From assembly GCA_022763735.1 (NCBI GenBank), contig JALEQY010000019.1, positions 1-64,000 on the forward strand: DNA of 64,000 nucleotides, given 5' to 3'. The notes beneath the pieces were generated by a model, which worked only from the letters and a program-made list of their open reading frames with translations, had not been told where the DNA came from and did not search any database. The stretch comes from Clostridiales bacterium (GTDB lineage Bacteria > Bacillota > Clostridia > Peptostreptococcales > Anaerovoracaceae). The translations under genes and the position numbers were made by a program. Below are positions 25,232 through 33,262 of this stretch, in pieces (within the stretch, counting starts at the first letter, position 1; every line of letters begins with the position of its first letter).

Positions 25232-26410
25232 CTATTTCAGAATCAGACTTCTGAAGCTTTCTCCTATGGAAGTTTTCATGCCGCCATCTGTAAGAATATC
25301 TGTGACTGTCGCACCGATATCCGCAAAAGATTTCCTTGTTCCAAGATCAGTTCCGTTTTTTATCTGCTCCCCTGCAATCAGACCGAAAATATATTCTCTG
25401 GTATGATCCCATCCGCTGTGGACAGGATCATTGCCGTGATCTGAACATATTATGAGCATATCATCCGGCTTCATGGCATCCAGTATCTGCGGAAGCCTGC
25501 TGTCGAATTCTTCTATAGCTCCGGCATATCCGGCAGGATCACGCCGGTGACCGAATTTCGAATCAAAATCAACGAGATTGGTAAAGACAAGCCCCTCAAA
25601 ATTCCTGTTCAGAGCTTCTATTGTTTTCGTAACACCATCATCATTGTTTTCCGTATGCACCGCTTCTGTAACTCCGCTTCCGTTAAAAATATCACGTATT
25701 TTACCTATAGCATATACAGTTTTACCTGTTCTGCTTACCAGATCAAGCATCGTTTCATCGGGAGGAGATACGGCATAATCTCTCCTGTCAGACGTACGGA
25801 TTCTTTTCCCGTTTTTCATAATATAAGGTCTTGCAATAACTCTGCCGCATGAATATTCACCTTTCAGGAGTTCTCTTGCTTTACTGCATATGTCGTAAAG
25901 TTCTTCAAGAGGCACTATATCTGTATTGGCCGCAATCTGAAATACACTGTCTGCAGAAGTATATACGATCACTTTGCCTGTTTTCTCATGTTCATCTCCA
26001 AGCTGTTCTATTATCTCAGTTCCTGAGGCAGTACAGTTTCCCAGATATCCTCTGCCGATCCGGCGGCAGAATTCATCCATCAGTTCCTGTGGGAACCCAT
26101 CAGGATAGGTTTTAAAAGGTACCTGAGTGTATATCCCTGCAATTTCCCAGTGACCTGTTATGGTATCCTTACCGTTCGATCTCTCCATAAACCGCCCGAA
26201 AGCTCCTGAAGGCTCCTTTACCTCCAGACGCCCTCCTGCTGCACCTGTTATGTTTCCCATCCCCAGCTTTCTCAGATTAGGTATCCGCAGACTGCAGCTG
26301 TCCAGTATATGACCCAGAGTATCTGCACCCTCATCGCCGAATCTGCCGGCATCAGGCAGAGCACCTATGCCGAGACTGTCCATAACTATAATTGTAACTC
26401 TCTTTATCAT
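25232..26410 (-). CDS. deoB: Phosphopentomutase
   Basis: A 392-residue alkaline-phosphatase-fold mutase that turns (deoxy)ribose 1-phosphate into the 5-phosphate. Metal and active-site motifs are intact: VMDSLGIGALPDAG at the N-terminus, NGKDTITGHWEI near residue 80 (phosphorylated Thr), and ICSDHGNDP plus DHTREY near the C-terminus. The start is ATG 26410, with GAGGGG 9 bases upstream. It is the first gene of deoB-pdp-bmp-tetR. The palindrome at 26431-26449 is just upstream. The metallophosphoesterase gene ends 61 bases before, and I see no terminator between them. Confidence 0.96.
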   Translation of the reverse strand: MIKRVTIIVMDSLGIGALPDAGRFGDEGADTLGHILDSCSLRIPNLRKLGMGNITGAAGGRLEVKEPSGAFGRFMERSNGKDTITGHWEIAGIYTQVPFKTYPDGFPQELMDEFCRRIGRGYLGNCTASGTEIIEQLGDEHEKTGKVIVYTSADSVFQIAANTDIVPLEELYDICSKARELLKGEYSCGRVIARPYIMKNGKRIRTSDRRDYAVSPPDETMLDLVSRTGKTVYAIGKIRDIFNGSGVTEAVHTENNDDGVTKTIEALNRNFEGLVFTNLVDFDSKFGHRRDPAGYAGAIEEFDSRLPQILDAMKPDDMLIICSDHGNDPVHSGWDHTREYIFGLIAGEQIKNGTDLGTRKSFADIGATVTDILTDGGMKTSIGESFRSLILK

Positions 26411-26430
26411 AATATCACCCCTCAAGCAGT

Positions 26431-26449
26431 TCAGGATATACAATCCTGA
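26431..26449. promoter_or_regulatory. Palindrome upstream of deoB (putative operator)
   Basis: TCAGGAT, 5 bases, ATCCTGA: a perfect 7-base inverted repeat 21 bases upstream of the deoB ATG. No T-run follows, so it is not a terminator. A weak promoter (TTTAAT, 17 bases, TATATC on the minus strand) overlaps it. The obvious candidate binder is the TetR protein at the end of the same operon. Confidence 0.45.
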
Positions 26450-26471
26450 TACGAGAAATTAAAATCTTGTA

Positions 26472-27182
26472 CTATAAAACTTTTACCGGTCTGCAGTTAA
26501 GATAATCCAGAGAAATAAGCTGATAATCTACTTTGTCAAAGACACCCTGAATAGTATTCCTGAATCCATCCTCTCCATGGACATGTCCGTACAGTACTTT
26601 TTTTACACCATACTCCTCGAACAGTCTCTGAAATCCTGAATACGCATTAAGCTTCGATACAGGCGGGAAATGCATCACCCCCAGAATCTCATGATCTGAT
26701 TGTTCTTTTTCCAGAAATTTTCTTGCTCTGGACAGGGAATTTTCCAGTCTCAGAAGCTCACGTTTATATATTTTCTCATCCTCTGATGTAAAATCCTCGT
26801 TATCCGGTGTAAGCCAGCCTCTTGTTCCGCATATCACAACACTCTCAGCCGGATAAAAATCATTCTGAACGAATGTGATACTTTCATACATTCTGTTAAG
26901 TCTGCTGATTCCTGACCACCACAGATCATGGTTGCCCTTGAAAATCACTTTATGACCGGGCAGAGAATCCACCCAGTCAAGGTCATACTTAGCTTCATTC
27001 AGTTTAAGTCCCCAGGATATATCTCCGGCAATTATCACCGTATCCTGATCAGTTATCTGTGCACACCAGCTTTTTCTGAGGCGTTCCACATGATTGAACC
27101 ATCTGGGGCCATAGATGTCCATAGGCTTTTCGATACCGGGTGCCAGTGAAAGGTGCAGATCTGCCACAGCATATATACTCAT
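26472..27182 (-). CDS. Calcineurin-like metallophosphoesterase
   Basis: A 236-residue cytoplasmic phosphoesterase. The five metal motifs are present: IYAVADLHLS, IIAGDISWG, IFKGNHDLWW, GVMHFPP and LYGHVHG. The LWW after the GNHD and the length fit the YmdB-unrelated, uncharacterised clostridial group often annotated simply as metallophosphoesterase. It abuts rmuC with no gap (stop at 27183, ATG at 27182), so it is cotranscribed and probably coupled. No substrate can be named. Confidence 0.88.
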   Translation of the reverse strand: MSIYAVADLHLSLAPGIEKPMDIYGPRWFNHVERLRKSWCAQITDQDTVIIAGDISWGLKLNEAKYDLDWVDSLPGHKVIFKGNHDLWWSGISRLNRMYESITFVQNDFYPAESVVICGTRGWLTPDNEDFTSEDEKIYKRELLRLENSLSRARKFLEKEQSDHEILGVMHFPPVSKLNAYSGFQRLFEEYGVKKVLYGHVHGEDGFRNTIQGVFDKVDYQLISLDYLNCRPVKVL

Positions 27183-28256
27183 CTATTTTAAATTCTCCAT
27201 TTCGTCATCAGTTGTTTCTGAAACATTTTTCAATGATTTCTGTATTCCTCTTGTTCTTACTCCTACCAGCGTTTCAAGATCCTTCTGGGTCAGTTCCATT
27301 CTGTTCTGGGTCCTTGTAAGAACATCTGCAAACTTGTCAAACTCCGCCCTGACCTGAGCCAGTGTGTTCCACACCTCTCCGGACCTCTTCTGCAGAGCCA
27401 GTGATCTGAATCCCATCTGAAAACTGTTCAGCATTGCCGCCATATTAGACGGTCCTGCTATACTGACTCTGTAATCACGCTGCAGCGTTTCCATGAGCCC
27501 AAGTCTCAGTACTTCGGCATAAAGCCCTTCAAAAGGCAGAAACATTACAGCGAATTCTGTAGTCTGCGGGGGATGTATATATTTATTCTTTATATCTCTG
27601 GCAGCCTTTATCACTGCGTTTCTCAATCCGTCCGAAGCTGCTTTAACAGCTGCTCTGCTGCCGGTATCATATGCATCCTGCAGTCTGACATACGCATCTG
27701 CAGGAAACTTGGCATCGATGGGCAGATATACATATTCACCATCCTCACCGGGAAACTTCACCGCATATTCAACCCGTTCGCTGCCGCCTCCTGTGGCAAC
27801 ATTCTCATCATACTGATCCGGAGCCAGTATCTGTTCCAGAATAGCACCCAGCTGTATCTCACCCAGTATCCCCCTTGTTTTAACATTTGCAAGAACTTTC
27901 TGCAGTTCACCCACATCAGATGCAAGGTTTCTCATTTCACCCATGCCTTTTGTCACCTGCTCAAGCGTATCCTGCATCCTGCGGCTGATTTCTCCAAGCC
28001 TCATGTTCTGCATCTGAGCATTTTCACGCTGGTTCTCAGTAATCATATTACCAAGGTTTCTGAAACTGCTCTGCATCGTTTCAAGGGTTTCCTGACGTGA
28101 TCTGTCTATCTCATAACGCACTTCCCTGCGCATGTCCGAAATACTGCCTCCTGCCGCCCCTTTTCCCGAAAGTTTTATAATTATAATGATCATCAGCACT
28201 ACAGCAATGATCATCACCGTGAAAAGTCCTATCAGAATAAGACTCATGTTTTCCAT
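27183..28256 (-). CDS. rmuC: RmuC-family DNA recombination protein
   Basis: A 357-residue protein with an N-terminal membrane span (about residues 4-28), a long coiled coil (about 40-120) and the RmuC nuclease-like domain (about 125-330: TRGILGEIQLGAILEQILAP, DAKFPADAYVRL, VMFLPFEGLYAEVLR). RmuC proteins limit rearrangements at inverted repeats; the domain is related to the PD-(D/E)xK nuclease fold. The start is ATG 28256 (GAGAGG with 6-base spacing), not the earlier ATG inside the WYL gene. It lies between the WYL regulator and the metallophosphoesterase, in one transcript. Confidence 0.93.
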   Translation of the reverse strand: MENMSLILIGLFTVMIIAVVLMIIIIIKLSGKGAAGGSISDMRREVRYEIDRSRQETLETMQSSFRNLGNMITENQRENAQMQNMRLGEISRRMQDTLEQVTKGMGEMRNLASDVGELQKVLANVKTRGILGEIQLGAILEQILAPDQYDENVATGGGSERVEYAVKFPGEDGEYVYLPIDAKFPADAYVRLQDAYDTGSRAAVKAASDGLRNAVIKAARDIKNKYIHPPQTTEFAVMFLPFEGLYAEVLRLGLMETLQRDYRVSIAGPSNMAAMLNSFQMGFRSLALQKRSGEVWNTLAQVRAEFDKFADVLTRTQNRMELTQKDLETLVGVRTRGIQKSLKNVSETTDDEMENLK

Positions 28257-28278
28257 CTTTATCCTCTCTGTTATATTA

Positions 28279-29271
28279 TTATTCGCCTGCGGAATATCTG
28301 TCATTCATATCAGCTGCCATTTTTCCCACAGCTGCTCTCAGGTCCGGCGGCTCAAGCACTTCCACCTTTTCGCCGAACTGTACTGCCCAGTATTTCATAG
28401 CCTGCTTGTTTGTCACAGTATCTACCAGCAGATAATCTCCCTCGTCCCTTATACCTACATCGCGGCCGAGCCAGTCAATCACATCATTGATACCATCCGG
28501 CCTTACCTTCAGGATCACTCTCGCAGATTCCCCGGAAAACATATACACATGCTCCAGCATATGTTTTGACAGCCCCTGCCCATCTCTGAAATCCCTGAGC
28601 TGTTCCTTTGGTTTTCTGGCGGAATCCGTTATTTCAATACTGCTGATACGCTCGATTCTGAAATGAGTGACATCATCGTATCGATCATTGTTGCCTACCA
28701 GATAATACCTGCCGTTGGCAACAGCTATATAATATGGATTGACCAGATGTTTTTTATCGGTTGTTCTGTGAAGCTTTCTGTCTGCTCCGTACTTATTGTA
28801 AAAAAACGCTATCTTACTGTCAGCTTCGATTGCTTCGCCTATACATTCAAGATTCCAGAAAAGCTCATTGTTCTCTGCGCGTTCCATATTATCCAGGCTG
28901 TATACATGTTTCACTCTGTTCTTGAAATAAATGCTTGCCTGGCCTATAAGCTTGTCTATAAGTGAAGCGGCCTGTTTCCTGGGAATATATCTTGAAGCCA
29001 GCACACTGTCGATAAGCAGTCTGAGTTCACTTTCCTCAAAAGTTCTCCCGTCAAAATAATAGCCATCGCTGTCATACTCTATTTCATATCCTGCATCTCT
29101 AAGATCCCCCAGATTTCTGGAAACCGTCTTCCGCTCACAGATAACATCATAATCCCGTTTCATATAATCGATTATGTCCTGCTGTCTGAGCTTGTGATCG
29201 ATGTCCGAGTATTTCTGAAGTATCTCCAGGATATATAATATATAGAGCTTCTTGATCTCTCCTCTGCTCAT
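28279..29271 (-). CDS. WYL-domain transcriptional regulator
   Basis: A 330-residue regulator with an N-terminal winged helix-turn-helix (about 5-75: KYSDIDHKLRQQDIIDYM ... ERKTVSRNLGDLRDAGYEI), a central WYL domain (about 140-225: HLVNPYYIAVANGRYYLVGNND with FRIERISSIEI) and a C-terminal WCX-like extension. WYL domains bind nucleic acid or nucleotides and often control DNA-damage or defence genes. No ligand is known here. Its downstream neighbour is rmuC, which fits a DNA-repair connection. The ribosome site is weak. Confidence 0.9.
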   Translation of the reverse strand: MSRGEIKKLYILYILEILQKYSDIDHKLRQQDIIDYMKRDYDVICERKTVSRNLGDLRDAGYEIEYDSDGYYFDGRTFEESELRLLIDSVLASRYIPRKQAASLIDKLIGQASIYFKNRVKHVYSLDNMERAENNELFWNLECIGEAIEADSKIAFFYNKYGADRKLHRTTDKKHLVNPYYIAVANGRYYLVGNNDRYDDVTHFRIERISSIEITDSARKPKEQLRDFRDGQGLSKHMLEHVYMFSGESARVILKVRPDGINDVIDWLGRDVGIRDEGDYLLVDTVTNKQAMKYWAVQFGEKVEVLEPPDLRAAVGKMAADMNDRYSAGE

Positions 29272-29283
29272 TTTTTATACCGC

Positions 29284-29742
29284 TTACTCTTCATCATCTT
29301 CAAACGCATAATCCGTATAAACTATATCAAGATCATGCAAAGCGCTGTTCAGTGTATTCCTGGCGGTCTGCACCTTCTGAAAAATCTCTTTGTACTCTGA
29401 AAATTTCAGTTCTTCTTTGTTTGCTTTTTTCTTCAGAGCAACCTGCAGCTGTATATATGAATCACACAGGCTGTTGAAAACCACAAGACATTTTTCGAGC
29501 CTTCCGGCAACTTCCTTTGATTCTTCATCTTCTGCAGGAAATTCTATCTGCCTGACATCGATGGAGAGAGCTTCCTTCTTGCACGATCTGAGATGCATGA
29601 TATTTCCGTCATAATCCTTTTTTCTGAACATATTCTTGAACTTTGAATCTGCTATTATCTGAAGTTCACCTTCCTTGAACTCCTCAACCACATCTATATA
29701 AAACTTCTCTGTCATATCTATCAGCTGTTTTCTGTGATCCAT
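29284..29742 (-). CDS. 152-residue helical protein of unknown function
   Basis: I do not recognise this protein. It is acidic, cysteine-containing and strongly helical, with heptad-like stretches (AGRLEKCLVVFNSLCDSYIQLQVALKKK) that suggest a coiled-coil dimer, and it ends in an acidic tail FEDDEE. There is no signal peptide or membrane span. AGGAGG precedes the ATG by 6 bases, so translation is well supported. It lies 12 bases before the WYL regulator in a shared transcript. Confidence 0.75.
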   Translation of the reverse strand: MDHRKQLIDMTEKFYIDVVEEFKEGELQIIADSKFKNMFRKKDYDGNIMHLRSCKKEALSIDVRQIEFPAEDEESKEVAGRLEKCLVVFNSLCDSYIQLQVALKKKANKEELKFSEYKEIFQKVQTARNTLNSALHDLDIVYTDYAFEDDEE

Positions 29743-29869
29743 GATTACCTCCTGAAATTGTTTCTGTATATGCTCTATTATTATACTCCTTTTCTCTCTT
29801 CAAGTCACCTAAAAGAACTATAGAAGCAGAAATAGCTATACCCATAAATATCCACGCTGCTGTCAGCAT
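29684..29869 (-). CDS. Possible 61-residue single-span membrane protein
   Basis: A short frame starting ATG 29869 with GAGG 8 bases upstream. Residues 1-23 (LTAAWIFMGIAISASIVLL) form one clear membrane span followed by a polar tail. It ends 59 bases inside the next gene, so its last third is dictated by that gene's start. The good ribosome site and the hydrophobic N-terminus support it; the overlap and lack of a recognised family argue for caution. A -10 TATAAT lies about 40 bases upstream. Confidence 0.4.
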   Translation of the reverse strand: MLTAAWIFMGIAISASIVLLGDLKREKEYNNRAYTETISGGNHGSQKTADRYDREVLYRCG

Positions 29870-29968
29870 TATCAACACCTCACTTTCTTTCTATAACTGT
29901 ATTATACAAAAGCAGGTGTACCAAAAATGTCGCATTAACTCCACTCAACTGCATAAAGTCCGTTATCA

Positions 29969-30000
29969 TCAAAAAAAGAACTGTATCTATATACAATTCT
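29969..30000 (-). terminator. Terminator after recX
   Basis: Minus-strand 10-base stem AGAATTGTAT/ATACAGTTCT (one G-U), 4-base loop, then TTTTTT. It ends the yerC-to-recX transcript. Confidence 0.8.
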
Positions 30001-30024
30001 TCTTCCGGACATATAATTATATGC

Positions 30025-30483
30025 TCACACCAGCCGTTTCATGACTTTATAGGCAATATCCTGTGAATACCCTCTGCTGACAATTCTTCTGCCGATTCTG
30101 GCCTGAATCTTCCTTCTCTCATGGTAATCCAGCTCATGAACATCGATCCCTGATACCACCTGTCTTCCGATTCTCATAGCTGCCTCAAACTGATCAGGTA
30201 CATTGTCGAGCTCCTCATAAACGATTTCTATCACATCATGTGCGACGCCTTTTTCCGCCAGTTCACGCTTTATCCTGTCTGTACCTCGTCCCTTTTCGAA
30301 GCCATATTCGAAATAAAGCCTGCAGTACCGGGCATCATCGATATAGTGGTACTCCTCAAGCTCTTTTAAGGTTTCATGTATTTCATCCTCACCGAATCCT
30401 TTGCCCCGCAGATATTTTATCACCTGCTGCTTTGTGCGGGGTTTTATATTCAGATAGCTTACCGCTTTTTCTCTAACACCCAT
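30025..30483 (-). CDS. recX: RecX-family regulator of RecA
   Basis: A 152-residue all-helical protein built from three-helix repeats, as in RecX, which binds RecA filaments and inhibits recombination. Typical features are YLNIKPRTKQQVIKYLRGKGF near the N-terminus, YIDDARYCRLYFEYG near residue 55, and RIKRELAEKGV. The start is ATG 30483 with AGGAGA 8 bases upstream. It overlaps the MBL gene by 11 bases and is last in the operon. recA is not in the window. Confidence 0.88.
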   Translation of the reverse strand: MGVREKAVSYLNIKPRTKQQVIKYLRGKGFGEDEIHETLKELEEYHYIDDARYCRLYFEYGFEKGRGTDRIKRELAEKGVAHDVIEIVYEELDNVPDQFEAAMRIGRQVVSGIDVHELDYHERRKIQARIGRRIVSRGYSQDIAYKVMKRLV

Positions 30484-31300
30484 CAAAAACATCTCCTGCC
30501 GTTGCAGCCACACATGCTTCTCCCATATGAGATTTCAGTTCACATATAGCCTTGATTCCTGTACAGTGTACCGGCATCACTCTGTCGATTTTTTCTGACG
30601 CCACCTGTTCCACCACACGCTTTCTATCCTCTTCGGATGCACTGTAAAGATGCATTCCGGCCACAAGGACAGCAACACGTTCTCCCGTAAACATCGCCTT
30701 GCCCGCGTCCAGTGCAGATATCACTCCTCTGTGACTGCAGCCCGAGAAAATATAAAGTCCTTCAGGCTGCCTTATTACAAGGCACTGCTCGTGGGACATA
30801 TCATCCTCTCGCATCTCACCATCAGCATCATAATAGAATTTTTCTGTCGGTCTGAACCCTTCTGCAAAAGGCACTGTGCCGGTTATACAGATATTCTCTG
30901 TTATATGCACAGGTCCGTCCGTCAGTATCAGACGCTCCTGCATTCTTTCTCTGTCCTCACTGCTCCATCTGATCCCGCTTGGGTCTTTTCTCAGGCCATC
31001 CTTCATCAGACCATAGGATTCTCTGAAAGCATTTTTATGAATGTATACCGGAGCACTGCAGTTCACTCTGCAGAACGCAGGAAATCCTCCTGTGTGATCA
31101 TAATGACCATGGCTTGCCACAGCTAAATCCACTTCATCGAGGGGAACATTCATTTTACGGGCATTTTCAATGAGAAGATCGGTAGCTCCTGCATCAAACA
31201 GGATTTTTTTATCATCGGCTTCAATATATACGGAAAGTCCGTGCTCCGCCATAATGCCGGGATTATCAGTTTTATTCTCAACAAGAAATTCAAATTTCAC
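30473..31300 (-). CDS. MBL-fold metallo-hydrolase (dihydropterin RFA-P synthase-like)
   Basis: A 275-residue metallo-beta-lactamase-fold protein. The zinc motif SHGHYDHTGG is near residue 65, VHCTGIKA near 245, and the further ligands SGCSHRG and GMHLYSA are in their usual order. It matches the group named after 7,8-dihydropterin-6-yl-methyl-aminobenzene 5'-phosphate synthase, although in bacteria the true reaction is mostly unknown. GGAGG lies only one base before the ATG at 31309, so I prefer GTG 31300 (10 bases). It overlaps recX. Confidence 0.82.
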   Translation of the reverse strand: MKFEFLVENKTDNPGIMAEHGLSVYIEADDKKILFDAGATDLLIENARKMNVPLDEVDLAVASHGHYDHTGGFPAFCRVNCSAPVYIHKNAFRESYGLMKDGLRKDPSGIRWSSEDRERMQERLILTDGPVHITENICITGTVPFAEGFRPTEKFYYDADGEMREDDMSHEQCLVIRQPEGLYIFSGCSHRGVISALDAGKAMFTGERVAVLVAGMHLYSASEEDRKRVVEQVASEKIDRVMPVHCTGIKAICELKSHMGEACVAATAGDVFDGC

Positions 31301-31305
31301 AGTTC

Positions 31306-32280
31306 TCATTCCTCCTTTATTTCAGACGCCGTTTTTTTCCCTCCGCTCAGGCAGAGCCCGATAACACCGGCAATAATAAGCAATGTGCATACAATATGAT
31401 ACCATTCAAGAGGTTCGCCCAGTATAACGACTCCTGCCACGATGGATATAGCTGTCGAAAGATTGCCGAATATCGTGCCTTTTACAGCTTCCATCTTGCT
31501 GAGCATATAACTCATCAGGTGAGCTGACAGCAGTATGCAGCCTATTCCCAGATATGCAGTCGCTACGAAGACCTGCGGGTGCATCAGAGGAGCGAAATAA
31601 TCTCCGAAAGACTCACCATTTATAATCGAGCTTACAGCAGCGGCACAGTTGAATACTATAAAACCGAGCATTACTATTGTAACTGTTATTTCGATCGGCC
31701 TGCAGTCATTTCTCGCATAGCGCATAAATACGTTGCTGAGTGCCATTGAAACGCTGGAAAGCAGCAGAAGAACCGCTCCCAGCGGATCCATATCCAGTGT
31801 ACCTGCTCCCATCAGAATCATCAGCAGAAGAGCTGATACCGAAAGCCCCACGAATACATTCTCTTTCCATGTGGATTTTTCTCCAAGAAAAATAGATGCT
31901 ATCACTTTGACGATAATTGGAATTATGGCAAACACAATAGCACCTTCCACAGATGTGGCAAACACCAGTCCTGCGACCTGCAGAGCCATGAATCCCACAT
32001 AAAATGCAGCTGTCAGAATCAGCTTGCCTTTAGGTCTGCTTCCTATATTTGTTCTGACAATTCCTGCCAGCATCATTATTACGATAACTGCAAACGCAAA
32101 ATCGTATCTGTAACATAAAATATTCAGACTGTCAGCATATGGCTGGCTTACTTTGATTCCAAGGAATGAGAATCCTACCAGAACTGAAAAGAAGACAGCT
32201 GCCGTATATCCTTTTCTTCTGTCTGATATTCTCTGTTCCTCCTCAGATAACCGTTCCTGTTCTATTTTTCTCTGCAGCAT
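31306..32280 (-). CDS. EamA/DMT-family transporter
   Basis: A 324-residue, 10-span membrane protein of the drug/metabolite transporter superfamily, with two EamA repeats (about 25-160 and 180-310). A polar, charged segment of about 25 residues precedes the first span. Members export amino acids, nucleosides or drugs; nothing here shows the substrate. The frame opens with TTG 32286; ATG 32280 is taken, the site AAAGGA fitting either. It overlaps the Sfp-type gene upstream by a few codons and shares four bases with the frame of the MBL gene. Confidence 0.88.
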   Translation of the reverse strand: MLQRKIEQERLSEEEQRISDRRKGYTAAVFFSVLVGFSFLGIKVSQPYADSLNILCYRYDFAFAVIVIMMLAGIVRTNIGSRPKGKLILTAAFYVGFMALQVAGLVFATSVEGAIVFAIIPIIVKVIASIFLGEKSTWKENVFVGLSVSALLLMILMGAGTLDMDPLGAVLLLLSSVSMALSNVFMRYARNDCRPIEITVTIVMLGFIVFNCAAAVSSIINGESFGDYFAPLMHPQVFVATAYLGIGCILLSAHLMSYMLSKMEAVKGTIFGNLSTAISIVAGVVILGEPLEWYHIVCTLLIIAGVIGLCLSGGKKTASEIKEE

Positions 32281-32750
32281 GAACAATACAATCCTTTCTC
32301 CAGCTGAAAATCAAAAAACTCCACATCGTCACGGTCTAAAACCGATGTTCCCTTCAATATCTCCTCAAGACCCCTTCCAGTATACTTGCAGTATGCCTCT
32401 TTTCTCGTCCACAAAAGAAAAAAGCCTGCACTGCCGGCCCTGTCCACATACATACATTCCTCCGGAGTGAAATACCTACGGCATATTGCAGTCATATCTG
32501 CACGGCGCTCCGTCTGGATGTCAACACCTGCAGGTCTGTCACTTATGAGACATACAAAATAATCTCCGCTGTGACTGACCGAAAAGAAAACATCCTCATC
32601 TGTATATGGTCTGCCCTTTTCCGTCCGGTGCACCGTATCAGCAGGGGTGCCATGTTCCGCCAGAGCTTTCATAATAAGCCTGTCTGTCAGCTGCCGGCCT
32701 TTCAGCTCTGGAAATAATGTTTTGTAGTTTTCAAAAATATACAGCTCCAT
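32262..32750 (-). CDS. 4'-phosphopantetheinyl transferase, Sfp-like
   Basis: A 162-residue transferase that moves phosphopantetheine from CoA to carrier proteins. The motifs are FSVSHSGDYFVC, PAGVDIQ (Mg ligand Asp) and LLWTRKEAYCKYTGRGLEE, the WxxKEAxxK signature with the catalytic glutamate. At 162 residues it is shorter than Sfp (about 220), like the compact AcpT/HetI-group enzymes, so it may lack part of the N-terminal subdomain. No NRPS, PKS or acyl carrier gene lies in the window; the carrier target is unknown. Confidence 0.9.
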   Translation of the reverse strand: MELYIFENYKTLFPELKGRQLTDRLIMKALAEHGTPADTVHRTEKGRPYTDEDVFFSVSHSGDYFVCLISDRPAGVDIQTERRADMTAICRRYFTPEECMYVDRAGSAGFFLLWTRKEAYCKYTGRGLEEILKGTSVLDRDDVEFFDFQLEKGLYCSCCREK

Positions 32751-32806
32751 AATATGTTTAAAAGGCGGTACATAATGTCCCGCCAGTCCTCTTTGTTATC
32801 TATCTG

Positions 32807-33112
32807 TTATTTATTATCCTGCTCCTTCATCCTGTCAAGTATACGTTTGTATCCTTCTGCTCCGTACACAAGGCATTTGTTTATTCTGCTGATGGTAGCA
32901 GTTGACGCTTTTGTTATACGCTCTATCTCGCTGTATGTCTTGTTCTCTGAAAGCAGCTTCGCAACCTGAAGCCTCTGGGAAATTGAATGTATTTCATTGA
33001 TAGTACATATATCCTCGAAAAACCTGTAGCAGTCTTCTTCATCTTCGAGTAAAAGTACAGCTCTGAACAGTTCATCGATATCGTCCCTCTTGAATTTAGA
33101 CTCGTATGCCAT
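32807..33112 (-). CDS. yerC: YerC/TrpR-family DNA-binding protein
   Basis: A 101-residue helical regulator of the TrpR-like YerC/YecD family of Firmicutes. SISQRLQVAKLLSENKTYSEIERITKASTATISRINKCL holds the helix-turn-helix (given in part: TYSEIERITKASTATISR, about residues 58-75). AAGGAG precedes the ATG by 6 bases and a consensus promoter lies 35 bases upstream. It is first in a five-gene operon; whether it controls that operon or the divergent exchanger is unknown. Confidence 0.88.
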   Translation of the reverse strand: MAYESKFKRDDIDELFRAVLLLEDEEDCYRFFEDICTINEIHSISQRLQVAKLLSENKTYSEIERITKASTATISRINKCLVYGAEGYKRILDRMKEQDNK

Positions 33113-33147
33113 AACTGACTCCTTTCTGCCAAATATACTCCATGTAG

Positions 33148-33176
33148 ATTATACCATTATGCAATAATTCAGTCAA
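33148..33176 (-). promoter_or_regulatory. Promoter of the yerC operon
   Basis: Minus-strand TTGACT (33171-33176), 17-base spacer, TATAAT (33148-33153). Confidence 0.88.
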
Positions 33177-33206
33177 CGATTACTTTAGTGACTTAAAGTG
33201 TACATA

Positions 33207-33235
33207 TTGACACCAATGTCTGACAGGTTTATAAT
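33207..33235 (+). promoter_or_regulatory. Promoter of the Na+/Ca2+ exchanger gene
   Basis: TTGACA (33207-33212), 17-base spacer, TATAAT (33230-33235): a full-consensus promoter, divergent from the yerC promoter with 30 bases between the two -35 boxes. The short GACA/TGTC inverted repeat inside it may be incidental. Confidence 0.9.
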
Positions 33236-33262
33236 ATATTAGTTTTATATAAAGGAGATATT

